From the NCBI GenBank assembly GCA_003224055.1, contig QHYE01000033.1, positions 1 to 64,000 of the forward strand: a stretch of DNA of 64,000 bases, given 5' to 3'. Made by a program: the position numbers and the translations under genes. Positions 9,283-18,764 of this stretch are shown piece after piece; the first letter of the stretch is position 1; each line of letters starts with the position of its first letter. A model generated the notes under the pieces. That model saw only the letters and a program-made list of their open reading frames with translations, did not search any database and was not told the origin of the DNA. The stretch comes from Acidobacteriota bacterium (GTDB lineage: Bacteria > Acidobacteriota > Terriglobia > Acidiferrales > UBA7541).

Positions 9283-9546
9283 TTAGCTGAGGCCGGCGAT
9301 TCTCTTGTCGAGGTGGGCGAGGGCGGCTTCGAGGGATTTGCGGTGCTGGGGGTGGGTAGCGGTCGCGAGGTCATTGACGATGCGGGTGCGCGATAGCTGC
9401 AGATCCTTGCGCTCCTCGTCGCGCTTCAGTTCTTCGGGGGTCTTGGGTCCCGAGCCAGGTTTCTGCTTCGGCGCCTGTGTTTCTTCCACCTGAGACTCGA
9501 CGTCCTTGCTTTCCCAGCCTCTTGCCATAGGCATAGTTTGACACAA
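9283..9546 (-). CDS. hypothetical small charged protein
   Basis: 87 aa ORF, Lys/Glu/Arg-rich, no recognised domain. Confidence 0.4.
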   Translation of the reverse strand: MCQTMPMARGWESKDVESQVEETQAPKQKPGSGPKTPEELKRDEERKDLQLSRTRIVNDLATATHPQHRKSLEAALAHLDKRIAGLS

Positions 9547-9594
9547 TTCGTGCGCGCTTGTAGCGCTGAAGCTGTGATTGTTGCCAGGAGAAAA

Positions 9595-10239
9595 TCAGGC
9601 GCTGGCGGCGCGGGCCTGCGGAATAACGGGGAGAGAAGGGCGCATCACGCTGCGGAGGGTGCTTTCAGCGACGCGCGCAAGGTGCTCGGCGAAAATGCCG
9701 GTGTAGGAAAACTCCGCGGTGTGATCGGGCCAAACTACGCGAACGAGCCAATCTTCTCCAGATTGTTCCGCACGGGCCAATGTGATCTCAGCGACAGGAA
9801 TGACCAGGAGCGGTTGGAAGCGAGAGTCGAGCACCGAAATACTCTCCGCGCCGACAAAAAGCTGGACGGATGCAGCGGCAGAGCTCCGGGATTGGTATTG
9901 CCCACCGTTGACGACGACCAGGGCACCGAGTTCGCGGGCTTTGTCATCGACATTGAAAACTGGCTTGGCGGGCGGGAGAAGAATGGCGGCGATGAACATA
10001 ACCATGCCGATGAGGGCATAAGCATAGTTGTTTCCCAGACCGAGCGGCAGGATGACGAGCGCAGCGCCGGCGGTCCCCAGAAGAATACAGAAGAGGCGCC
10101 AGGAGCGGGGGTTGCGGCGCAGGTGTAGAATCCGGGGAATCAGCAAAACCAGCGCGAAGAGAATTCCGACGGCGGCGTTGCGCAGTTTCTTGCCGAGGCT
10201 TTCAGGCCGAGTGAGGGCCGGGCCGGAGTTCGTGCTCAT
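9595..10239 (-). CDS. hypothetical membrane protein
   Basis: 214 aa; predicted TM stretches AAVGILFALVLLIPRILHL and LFCILLGTAGAALVILPLGLGNNYAYALIGMVMFIAAILLPP. Confidence 0.6.
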   Translation of the reverse strand: MSTNSGPALTRPESLGKKLRNAAVGILFALVLLIPRILHLRRNPRSWRLFCILLGTAGAALVILPLGLGNNYAYALIGMVMFIAAILLPPAKPVFNVDDKARELGALVVVNGGQYQSRSSAAASVQLFVGAESISVLDSRFQPLLVIPVAEITLARAEQSGEDWLVRVVWPDHTAEFSYTGIFAEHLARVAESTLRSVMRPSLPVIPQARAASA

Positions 10240-10253
10240 GGTTGCGCGCTCTT

Positions 10254-10604
10254 TCAGGGTTTCAGTCCGTTGATTTCGCGCATGCGGGCGAAGGCGCGGC
10301 GGACATGCGGAATGGTGATGGAGCCGCCGACGATCAGAGTGACATTCAGCGCGTCAATGACTTCCTCGCGCTTCCAGCCTTCTTCGCCGCAGCGCACCAA
10401 GTGATAGGTGATGCAGTCATCGCAGCGCAGAACGGCGGAGGCGACGAGGCCGAGCAATTCCTTGTTCCTGGTGCCTAGCGGGCCGGGTTCGTAAGCCTGA
10501 TGGTCGAGAGCGAAGAAGCGCTTGATGCCGAGATGGCCGCAGCCGAGGATTTCCTCATTCAGCTCAGCGCGAAATTTCTGAAAATCTTCCAGTCGTTCTG
10601 CCAT
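10254..10604 (-). CDS. carboxymuconolactone decarboxylase (CMD/AhpD-like) family protein
   Basis: 116 aa; LGTRNKELLGLVASAVLRCDDCITYHLVRCGEEGWKREEVIDAL contains the CxxC...H of the CMD/AhpD fold. Confidence 0.85.
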   Translation of the reverse strand: MAERLEDFQKFRAELNEEILGCGHLGIKRFFALDHQAYEPGPLGTRNKELLGLVASAVLRCDDCITYHLVRCGEEGWKREEVIDALNVTLIVGGSITIPHVRRAFARMREINGLKP

Positions 10605-10667
10605 CGTTCCTCCGGAGGCACGCTGAGCTGGGTTGGCAACCAGCCAGCTATTATGAACTAACTCGAG

Positions 10668-10910
10668 CTACTTCGGCAGAACGCGGCCGGGGCGCTCGAT
10701 TTCTGCATCGCTTCCGACTGCGGCGATCTTCGTTCTGCGAATGGCCACGGCCTGCGCCCACTGGTGTTTTGCATTTTCCGTGTAGACGTGGCCGTGAAAC
10801 ACAATCGTGTCCGCGGGAGCAGTGTTTGCGCTTTGTGCTTGAGAGCGCAGGGAAGCGCCGAGCACGAGCGCCAGCGTTTGGAGAACGAGTCGAAGGGCGT
10901 AATTTTTCAT
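10668..10910 (-). pseudogene. amidohydrolase N-terminal fragment (truncated)
   Basis: Signal-like N-terminus, then ADTIVFHGHVYTENAKHQWAQAVAIRRTKIAAVGSDAEI, resembling the start of YtcJ-like amidohydrolases, then a stop; no catalytic domain follows before the CMD gene. Confidence 0.55.
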
Positions 10911-10928
10911 TGCCACTCTTTCCTGCAA

Positions 10929-11759
10929 TCAGAATGTTGGCGGTGTGTTGATCCACAACAGCCATGTTTCTTTCCGCCCCGGGTTTCTCCAGCGATGCGG
11001 AGTCGAGCTTTCGAAATAGAGGCTGTCGCCGGGTTTCAGAAGGTAGTGCTCCTTGCGGTCCAGCCAGATTTCAAAATCACCACGGAGGATGTGTAGAAAT
11101 TCTTCGCCCTCGTGCGAATAGGATTCGCCGCTGCCGCCGCCGGGCTTGACGCGGAAGAGATGCGGTTCCATCGCGGTATTGCCCCAGGCGAGCAATTCCA
11201 TGCGGACGTCAGGTGTCGTCTCCAGGATTTTTCGCTGCGCTGGCCGAACGAGCCGGGGATGCTCCCCGGCGGTTTCGAAAAGCGAGAGGATGTTGGTGCG
11301 ATAGAAGCGGGCGATGCGGCGAAGCGTGGCGATCGAGGAGCGCATCTGGCCGCGCTCGAGGCTGCTGAGAAACCCCACGGACACGCCGGTGGCTCGCGCT
11401 ACCTGCGCGAGGGAGAGTCCCCGCCGCGTTCGCAGGCGCCGGAAACGCTGACCGGGATGCGCCTGCGTTTCCCCAACAGCGGAGACGACGCCCTGGCGTT
11501 TCAATACATGAACGATGGCGGCAGGATTGAGGCCGCGAGCGCGGCGGAGAAAAATCGCACGCTGGAGCAAGCGTACATCGGCTTCGGTGTAGAGGCGATA
11601 GCGGCTTTGCGTCCGCAGAGGCGTGACGAGGCCAAGGGCCTCCCAGGCACGCAACGCGGAAGATGAAATCCCGACGCGGCGCGCGACTTCGCTGATGCGC
11701 AAGTGACGATGCGCCCCTAGCTTCGCTGATGCGGTGGATAAATTCTTTCTGCTTGACAC
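10929..11759 (-). CDS. transcriptional regulator with MerR HTH + XRE HTH + cupin
   Basis: LRISEVARRVGISSSALRAWEALGLVTPLRTQSRYRLYTEADVRLL (MerR); RFRRLRTRRGLSLAQVARATGVSVGFLSSLERGQMRSSIATLRRIA (XRE); SYSHEGEEFLHILRGDFEIWLDRKEHYLLKPGDSLYFESSTPHRWRN (cupin). Confidence 0.88.
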   Translation of the reverse strand: MSSRKNLSTASAKLGAHRHLRISEVARRVGISSSALRAWEALGLVTPLRTQSRYRLYTEADVRLLQRAIFLRRARGLNPAAIVHVLKRQGVVSAVGETQAHPGQRFRRLRTRRGLSLAQVARATGVSVGFLSSLERGQMRSSIATLRRIARFYRTNILSLFETAGEHPRLVRPAQRKILETTPDVRMELLAWGNTAMEPHLFRVKPGGGSGESYSHEGEEFLHILRGDFEIWLDRKEHYLLKPGDSLYFESSTPHRWRNPGRKETWLLWINTPPTF

Positions 11760-11797
11760 CGGTCCCGGCTTTCTCTAAGTTTACTGGATTATAGTAA
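11753..11797 (+). promoter_or_regulatory. possible promoter/operator of the TonB-receptor gene
   Basis: TTGACA at 11753-11758, then TAAGTT at 11776 after 17 bp; dyad TTACT-GGATTAT-AGTAA at 11781-11797 between divergent genes. Confidence 0.35.
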
Positions 11798-11865
11798 GGT
11801 TTCAGGGGCGCAGCAACCTCGAAGAAAAGAAAGTGAACAAATCATTCACGGCAAGGGGTGAGGTC

Positions 11866-14800
11866 ATGAAGGTTGACGCACGTTTCCGGCAGGTCCGTAC
11901 CATCTGTTGGCAAAACATTCTTACGGCCGCCCTGGTTGCGGCTGCGGTTTTCTTCGCCGCGCCTTTGGCGAACGCGCAGAGCACCGGCGGCCGCATTCGC
12001 GGCACGGTCATAGACACCAGCGGCGCGGCGATTGCCGCCGCCAGGGTCACAATCATTAATGAGGCGACGCGCACCACAAGAGAAACAGACGCCGGCGCTG
12101 GCGGGGAATATATTTTTCTTGAGGTTCCAGTGGGAACCTACGAAGTCAACTCGCAGTCGGCTGGCTTCAAGAAGTACGTCCGCAAGGGTATTATTCTTAA
12201 TTTGAATGAAGTTGTGAACTTGGACATTACGTTGCAGGTTGGAGCGGCCGTGGAAACGATCGAAGTGACCGGCGCGCCCCCCCTCGTAGACACGACATCC
12301 ACGCAACTGGGCGCGGTGGTCAACGAACGCGCCGTCAGCCAGCTCCCGCTTGCCCAGCGCGATGCTTACCAGCTCTTGCAGCTTCAACCCGGCGTGCAGT
12401 CGCAGCTGGGTGTGGATGGTGTCTATGGGAGTGATCGCGCTGGCGTCGTCAGCGTTAATGGAGGCCGCGGCCGCGACAACAATTACACGGTGAACGGCGG
12501 CGACGGCAACGACCAATTTGCCAATTTGCCGGCCATCCAGCCCTCTCCCGACGCCATCGCTGAGTTCCGCGTATTGACAAACACGTTCGATGCCGAATAC
12601 GGCCGCAACTCTGGAGCGGTTGTGAACGTGGTCACTAAGTCCGGCACGAACGATTTTCACGGGAATATATACGAGTTTTTCCGCAACAAGGATTTGAACG
12701 CGCGCGGTTTCTTCGATTCGCAAAAACTGGATTATTTGCAGAACCAGTTTGGAGCTACGCTGGGCGGACCGATCATAAAGGACAAGACTTTTTTCTTCGC
12801 TTCCTTTGAAGGTAACCGTATCCGCAAGGGCACTTCCTCAGACACGGTTGCAGTGCCGACCCAGGCTGAACGGAATGGAGATTTTTCTGCAGATGGTTTG
12901 TTCGCTGGGTCCTATGGCTCGGGGGTAGCGAACGCCATGAACGCGCGGCTCAACTGTCAGAGCGATGTAACGGCGGGGGGCGGCGGGTCGATCCTGGGGA
13001 ATTCCAATTATTCCGCGATTTTTCCTAACGGCATCATTCCGACAACCTGCTTTGACCAGACCGCTCTTGACCTTCTGAAACAATTTGTGCCACTCCCAAA
13101 TGCAAAGGATGGAAGTGCGATATTCCAGGGAGTGCCCTTGGGACATGAGCGGAGCAATCAATTCACCGTCAAGATTGACCACGAACTCAATAAGAACCAG
13201 CGATTGACGGGTTACTACTATTTTACGCAGCACTATCTGGAAAAGCCGTTCGCGCGGTTTCAGGCCGGCGGCGCAACGCTTCCTCAATTTGGCGATCTGA
13301 CGGATGAGCGGTTCCAGCAATTGAATATCAGCCATACCTGGACGATCGGCTCGACCGCAGTCAACGAGGCGCGGTTTACATTTTTCCGCGAGGGGCAAGG
13401 CACATTTCTTCATCCTCAACACACGAATAAGGTGCAAGACTCGTGTACCTCCGCGGTTCCCGCCGGCACCTGCTTCAGCGATCCGGGCAACCCAGACCTC
13501 GGGATTCACCCAGTACTCGGCGCCAGCCGCGAAGGGGTACCGTTCGTCAGCGTTTCCGGTGGCTTCAGCTTCGGCAACAACTTTGAAGGAGAGCTGCCAC
13601 AGACGGGCAACACGTTTCAATGGTCAGATAACTTCAGCAAAGTTCTTGGAAAGCACTCCATCAAGTTCGGCGGTGATATTCGCTATCAGAAATTCGATCA
13701 GTTTTTGTTCTTCGATGTGAGCGGCCAGCAATTGATTTTCGGGGGAGGGCCGAACGATCCATGCTTGGGCACCATTGATCCCGTGAGCCAGTTGTGCACG
13801 GCCATTAATTTATTCCCGAACTATCTCCTGGGGCTCACCGATCAGTATGGCCAGGGATCGGCTCAAGATGAGTTAGTGCGCAGCAAGTCGCTTTACCTGT
13901 TCGCGCAGGATAGCTGGAAGATCCGACCGAATCTGACATTGAACTATGGACTGCGCTGGGAAGTGAACACGCCGCTGGCCGATGCCGGACAAAAGGTGCA
14001 GACGTTCCGGCCGGGGCAAGTTTCAACAGTCTACCCATGCGAGCTTTCACCGCTTAGCGGGCTATACAACCCGGGGGTGAATGATTGCGCAAATACAGGC
14101 GTCGTCCCAACGGGATTGGTTGTCCCCGGGGATGCAGGCATACCTAAGGGACTCACAAAAACTTACTACAAGTCGTTTGCGCCGCGTATCGGCTTGGCTT
14201 GGAGTCCCAACGCGCGAGATGGCTTCTTTGGAAAATTGTTTGGAGGCCCCGGCAAGACCAGCATCCGGTCGGGTTTCGGGATTTTCTATAATCCTGTCGA
14301 GCAACTCGTGCTGGAGCAGTTCAGCGCGGAACCTCCTTTCGGGGGAAGCACCTTTCTGTTTAATACGATGTTCAATACGCCGTTTCTCGGGCAGGATGGC
14401 ACGACTCAGTATCCCAATCCGTTCAACGGAGTACTTAACCCGCCACGCGGCCAGCCGGTGGACTGGTCTCTCTTCCGGCCGATCCTTCTGTTCGGCCAGG
14501 CACCCAAGAATCTGCGATCCCAGTATGCGGAGCAATACAATTTCGGCATCACGCGGGACCTCGGGAAAGAGATGGCCTTGACGGTCAGCTACATCGGCCG
14601 CCAGGGACATCGCTTGCTGGCTTCGCAGGACCTCAATCCCGGCAACCCAAACACCTGCCTGGATCTGCAGGCCATGTCTGACGCCTTCGCTGCCACAGAC
14701 GCTGCGTTGTCAACCGCGCTCGCCTGCGGTGCATTCTTTGCAGACACAGGTTACTTCATCCCGCCAGGCACTGTTCTGCCCAATGATCTGCACCTTCCGT

Positions 14801-15723
14801 ATGGCTCAACGAGCTTGGTTCCCGGGGGAACCACGGTAGGTCCAAAAGGAATCTCAATCCCAGGGCTACGTCCATTCTCATCGCCCAATTGCCAGCCGAT
14901 GACGGGTGCCGGATGTCCGCCAGACTCCATCCCCGTCTTCTCCAGCATTTTCACGCAGAATACCATTGCCAACTCGTCCTATAACGGGTTTCAGATGAGC
15001 GTCGAGAAGCGTTTCTCGCACGGGTTGCAGTTCCAGGCGTCGTACACGCTTGGCAAGTCGCTCGATTACGCGTCGACTTTCGAAAGCTTGGTGGATCCCA
15101 TCAACCCGAAACGCAACCGTGCGTTGTCGCTCTTCGATTCCAGGCACCGTTTCGTGTTCAGCTACTACTGGGAACTGCCGGTGCCAAAGTACGACGGTTT
15201 TAAGGGAAAAGCCTTGAACGGCTGGAGCGTTTCGGGCATTACCACGTTCCAGACGGGATTCCCGATCCGCGTTACGTCGCAGGATGACGTCGAACTGCAG
15301 GGCAGCTTCGATTTCGAAACGCCAGGTCAGCCAAATATCGCCGCACCTTTCAAATCCATCGATCCGCGGAAACTGACTTGCGCCGCTGGAACAGGCACTG
15401 ACCCCGCTACTTGCACGTTGATTAACGCCGGATTTAACCCTGACGCCTTTACCAATGAGACGGTCACGCCGGGGACCATCGGAAATGCGCCCCGCACCGT
15501 TTGCTGCGGCCCAGGTCTGAATAACTGGGAGTTTAGTTTCCAGAAGCAGATACCGCTCAACGAACGGTTGCGGCTCGAATTCCATGGAGAGCTGTTCAAT
15601 GCATTCAACCGCTCGCAATTCTTCCAGCCCGACGGCAACATTACCGATGGGTCCGACTTCGGCCGCGTCAAGCGGGCGCGCGATCCGCGGCTCGTGCAGT
15701 TTGCTCTGAAGCTGTACTTCTAA
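11866..15723 (+). CDS. TonB-dependent receptor with carboxypeptidase-regulatory-like N-terminal domain (Oar-like)
   Basis: Signal peptide; STGGRIRGTVIDTSGAAIAAARVTIINEAT...; plug VNGGRGRDNNYTVNGGDGNDQFANLPAIQPSPDAIAEFRVLTNTFDAEYGRNSGAVVNVVTKSGTNDFHG; C-terminal aromatic ...VQFALKLYF. Confidence 0.95.
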   Translation: MKVDARFRQVRTICWQNILTAALVAAAVFFAAPLANAQSTGGRIRGTVIDTSGAAIAAARVTIINEATRTTRETDAGAGGEYIFLEVPVGTYEVNSQSAGFKKYVRKGIILNLNEVVNLDITLQVGAAVETIEVTGAPPLVDTTSTQLGAVVNERAVSQLPLAQRDAYQLLQLQPGVQSQLGVDGVYGSDRAGVVSVNGGRGRDNNYTVNGGDGNDQFANLPAIQPSPDAIAEFRVLTNTFDAEYGRNSGAVVNVVTKSGTNDFHGNIYEFFRNKDLNARGFFDSQKLDYLQNQFGATLGGPIIKDKTFFFASFEGNRIRKGTSSDTVAVPTQAERNGDFSADGLFAGSYGSGVANAMNARLNCQSDVTAGGGGSILGNSNYSAIFPNGIIPTTCFDQTALDLLKQFVPLPNAKDGSAIFQGVPLGHERSNQFTVKIDHELNKNQRLTGYYYFTQHYLEKPFARFQAGGATLPQFGDLTDERFQQLNISHTWTIGSTAVNEARFTFFREGQGTFLHPQHTNKVQDSCTSAVPAGTCFSDPGNPDLGIHPVLGASREGVPFVSVSGGFSFGNNFEGELPQTGNTFQWSDNFSKVLGKHSIKFGGDIRYQKFDQFLFFDVSGQQLIFGGGPNDPCLGTIDPVSQLCTAINLFPNYLLGLTDQYGQGSAQDELVRSKSLYLFAQDSWKIRPNLTLNYGLRWEVNTPLADAGQKVQTFRPGQVSTVYPCELSPLSGLYNPGVNDCANTGVVPTGLVVPGDAGIPKGLTKTYYKSFAPRIGLAWSPNARDGFFGKLFGGPGKTSIRSGFGIFYNPVEQLVLEQFSAEPPFGGSTFLFNTMFNTPFLGQDGTTQYPNPFNGVLNPPRGQPVDWSLFRPILLFGQAPKNLRSQYAEQYNFGITRDLGKEMALTVSYIGRQGHRLLASQDLNPGNPNTCLDLQAMSDAFAATDAALSTALACGAFFADTGYFIPPGTVLPNDLHLPYGSTSLVPGGTTVGPKGISIPGLRPFSSPNCQPMTGAGCPPDSIPVFSSIFTQNTIANSSYNGFQMSVEKRFSHGLQFQASYTLGKSLDYASTFESLVDPINPKRNRALSLFDSRHRFVFSYYWELPVPKYDGFKGKALNGWSVSGITTFQTGFPIRVTSQDDVELQGSFDFETPGQPNIAAPFKSIDPRKLTCAAGTGTDPATCTLINAGFNPDAFTNETVTPGTIGNAPRTVCCGPGLNNWEFSFQKQIPLNERLRLEFHGELFNAFNRSQFFQPDGNITDGSDFGRVKRARDPRLVQFALKLYF

Positions 15724-15878
15724 CGCGAATCAGGCGTCCGCAGGAAGATTGGGAGGCGCGGCTCGCGAGGGCCGTGCCTTCTCACTTCCGAAAAAGGTAA
15801 AATGAAAGAGCAATTACGAACAGTTTTCCAGCTTGATACTGACCGCAGGGAATAGACCTGCTCTTACGGAGTACTCTC

Positions 15879-17261
15879 ATGCACGACGCACTGCAGAAGG
15901 AAATCGCAACCTACGAAAAGTGGACTCCGAAATCCGCCGCGGCGCACAAGCGGGCCCTGCAACGCATCCCGCTCGGCGTGGCGAGCAATTACCGGCACTA
16001 CGAGCCTTATCCCATTTTTGTGAAGGATGGAAAGGCCGGCAGGATTCATGACGTGGACGGCAACGAATACGTCGATCACAACCTCTGCTTCGGCGCCCTG
16101 ATGGCGGGACATTGCCATCCCGCGGTCGTGAAAGCCGTCGAGCAGAAGCTCCATGAAGGAACTACCTTCGGAATGCCACACGAACAGGAATGGGAGCTTG
16201 CCGAAGAAATTTGCGCGCGGTATCCCATCGATATGGTGCGCTTCGGTTCGAGCGGGACAGAAGTGACGATGCATGCCGTCCGCATCGCCCGCGCCGCAAC
16301 AGGCCGCGACAAGATTCTAAAGTTCGAAGGCTCCTACCACGGATTGCATGACGCAGCTCTCGTCAGCGTCAAGCCCAAAGCCGAAGATTGGGGCGATGCG
16401 GATGCTCCTAATTCCGTTCCCGGCGGCGGCGGCATTCCAAAAGCTTCCCTCGCCAATGTCGTCGTCGCGAGCTTCAACAACCTCGCCAGCGTCGACCGGC
16501 GCTTCCGCGAAAATCCAGTCCAGATTGCCGCGATTATTCTCGAGCCCATCTTGATGAACGTCGGCTTGTGCATGCCGCAGCCCGGATTCCTGCAAGGCTT
16601 GCGCGACATTTGCACCAAAAACGGAACGTTGCTGATCTTCGACGAAGTCAAAACCGGAGCAAAACTTGGATGGGGCGGCGCCAGTGAATTCTTTGGCGTG
16701 AAACCGGACATGATCTGTCTCGCGAAATCCATCGGCGGCGGTCTGCCCCTGGGTGCATTCGGCGCGAGCCGAGCAGTGATGGACCTGATCTCGCAGCACA
16801 AAGTTTTTCACGGCGGGACGTACAACACCAACCGCGTCGCGATGGCTGCAGGTCTCGCGACGTTCCGCGAAGTGCTCACGCGCGAAAGTTACGCGCACGT
16901 CGGCACTCTAAGCAAGAAACTCACCGAAGGCTACCGTGCCATCGTGAAAAAATCCGGACTGCGGGCCTACGTCGCCAGCGCCGGCGTCAACGGTGCGTTG
17001 ATGCTCTACCCGGAGGAAATCCGCAATTATCGCGACTGGACCAAAATTGATGTCGACCTCTGGCGACACTATTGGTTCGGCATGGTCAATCGTGGCGTGC
17101 TTGCGCAGCCCTACTGGTGGGATGAACAGTGGACGATCTCCGTGCAGCACACCGAAGCGGATATCGACAAGCATCTCGCCGTGTTCGAAGAAGTCGCGCC
17201 CGCGCTTTCAAAGGCGCAACGGGAGCGTGGCCTCGCATTTGTCGGTGCGGCCGGACACTAA
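15879..17261 (+). CDS. class-III aminotransferase, glutamate-1-semialdehyde-aminomutase-like
   Basis: FGSSGTEVTMHAVRIARAATGRDKILKFEGSYHG; LLIFDEVKTGAKLGWGGASEFFGVKPDMICLAKSIGGGLPLGAFG. Confidence 0.88.
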   Translation: MHDALQKEIATYEKWTPKSAAAHKRALQRIPLGVASNYRHYEPYPIFVKDGKAGRIHDVDGNEYVDHNLCFGALMAGHCHPAVVKAVEQKLHEGTTFGMPHEQEWELAEEICARYPIDMVRFGSSGTEVTMHAVRIARAATGRDKILKFEGSYHGLHDAALVSVKPKAEDWGDADAPNSVPGGGGIPKASLANVVVASFNNLASVDRRFRENPVQIAAIILEPILMNVGLCMPQPGFLQGLRDICTKNGTLLIFDEVKTGAKLGWGGASEFFGVKPDMICLAKSIGGGLPLGAFGASRAVMDLISQHKVFHGGTYNTNRVAMAAGLATFREVLTRESYAHVGTLSKKLTEGYRAIVKKSGLRAYVASAGVNGALMLYPEEIRNYRDWTKIDVDLWRHYWFGMVNRGVLAQPYWWDEQWTISVQHTEADIDKHLAVFEEVAPALSKAQRERGLAFVGAAGH

Positions 17262-17295
17262 TCTTCATCAGGAAGAAATCCAGGAGAAGGCAAGC

Positions 17296-18744
17296 TTGGC
17301 GAACGAGGTCATCACAAAACCCGCGGCGCAAGAAGCACCACACTTGCGCCGCGTTTTGGGCAAGCGAGACCTCGTTCTCCTCTTCGTCGTCGCCGTTTTC
17401 AACTTGAATGTTGTTCCGTCGATCGCCGCCAACGGCGGCGTCACGGTCTGGTTGTGGATGATCTCGCTGATTCTTTTTTTCTGGCCGCAGGGCATTGCCG
17501 TGATCGAGCTCGCCCATCGCTACCCGGGAGAAGGCGGCGTCTACCTCTGGGCGAAGGAAGTTTTCGGCGACTTCCACGGCTTTCTCTCCGGCTGGTGCTA
17601 CTGGACGAACAACATGATGTACGTTCCCACGGTGATGCTCTATTTCGTTGGCGTCTCCGTCTTCGTTTTGGGCGAGGGGCATCGCGGACTGGCGGACAAC
17701 AAGGCGTTCGCTCTGACGGCTTCGCTCGTGTTGCTGGTGCTCCTTGTGGTTCTCAACGTGGTCGGTCTCGGCGTCGGAAAATGGGTTAACAATCTGGGCG
17801 GGCTCGGCACCGCCATCGCCGCTGCGCTTTTGATCGGCCTGGGAATCGTCGTGTGCACGCGCTTCGGAACGGCGGTGACAGCCGCGGATTTCAAGATCCC
17901 TGCCAATCCACGGTTCGTACTGAATTCATTCGGCGTAATCTGCTTCGGCCTCGTCGGGCTGGAGCTCGCCTCCGTCATGGGCGATGAAATCGACAACCCG
18001 CAAAAGACGCTGCCGGGCGCGGTCGCCTGGGGAGGAGTTCTCGCCGGCCTGCTGTATGTCGGCGCAACTTTGACGCTGCTCGTTGCCGTGAGCAAAGAAA
18101 GCATAAGCGTGCTGCAGGGAATCGTACAGGCTGTCAGTTACATGGCGGCGCGCGTGGGCGTCGCGTGGATCGTCGCTCCGTTCGCATTTCTGTTAAGCCT
18201 CTCGATTGCGGGGATCGGCTCGGCGTGGCTCGGAGGCTCCGCAAGAATCCCGTTTGTCGCGGGGCTCGATTCCTACATGCCATCCTGGCTCGGAAAGATT
18301 CACCCGAAATATGCGACGCCGTATGCCGCGTTGATCGTGCACGCGGCCGTCTCATTGATTCTCGTGGTGATTAATTTTACGTTCTCTGGCGCCGGTGTCC
18401 AGGAAACGTTTCAAAAACTCCTCTCGCTCGCCGTGGTGCTGCAATTGATTCCCTTTCTCTACATGTTTGGCGCGCTCCTGAAGATCGCTGCCGGCGATTC
18501 CTTTGCGAAGGGCCGGTATAGCAAGGCAACCCTGATCGCCGCCGGGGCCAGCGGGTTGATTACAACTTCAATGGGCATCGCGCTGGCCTTTTTCCCGGCG
18601 CAACAGATCACATCCTTATATTCATACGAAGTCTGGATGGCCGGAGGCACGTTGTTTTTCATTGGCCTCGCGGCATTTTTCTTCTTTGTGTACGGCAGGC
18701 GCAAGGCGGCACGAAAACTGGCGACCGCCGCGCCTGCGCTTTGA
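17296..18744 (+). CDS. APC-superfamily amino acid/polyamine permease
   Basis: Multi-TM protein with WPQGIAVIELAHRYPGEGGVYLWAKEVFGDFHGFLSGWCYWTNN; TTG start at 17296 with upstream aggagaagg. The longer ORF from 17047 overlaps the aminotransferase. Confidence 0.85.
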   Translation: MANEVITKPAAQEAPHLRRVLGKRDLVLLFVVAVFNLNVVPSIAANGGVTVWLWMISLILFFWPQGIAVIELAHRYPGEGGVYLWAKEVFGDFHGFLSGWCYWTNNMMYVPTVMLYFVGVSVFVLGEGHRGLADNKAFALTASLVLLVLLVVLNVVGLGVGKWVNNLGGLGTAIAAALLIGLGIVVCTRFGTAVTAADFKIPANPRFVLNSFGVICFGLVGLELASVMGDEIDNPQKTLPGAVAWGGVLAGLLYVGATLTLLVAVSKESISVLQGIVQAVSYMAARVGVAWIVAPFAFLLSLSIAGIGSAWLGGSARIPFVAGLDSYMPSWLGKIHPKYATPYAALIVHAAVSLILVVINFTFSGAGVQETFQKLLSLAVVLQLIPFLYMFGALLKIAAGDSFAKGRYSKATLIAAGASGLITTSMGIALAFFPAQQITSLYSYEVWMAGGTLFFIGLAAFFFFVYGRRKAARKLATAAPAL

Positions 18745-18764
18745 ACTGAATTTGGGAGGCAGTT

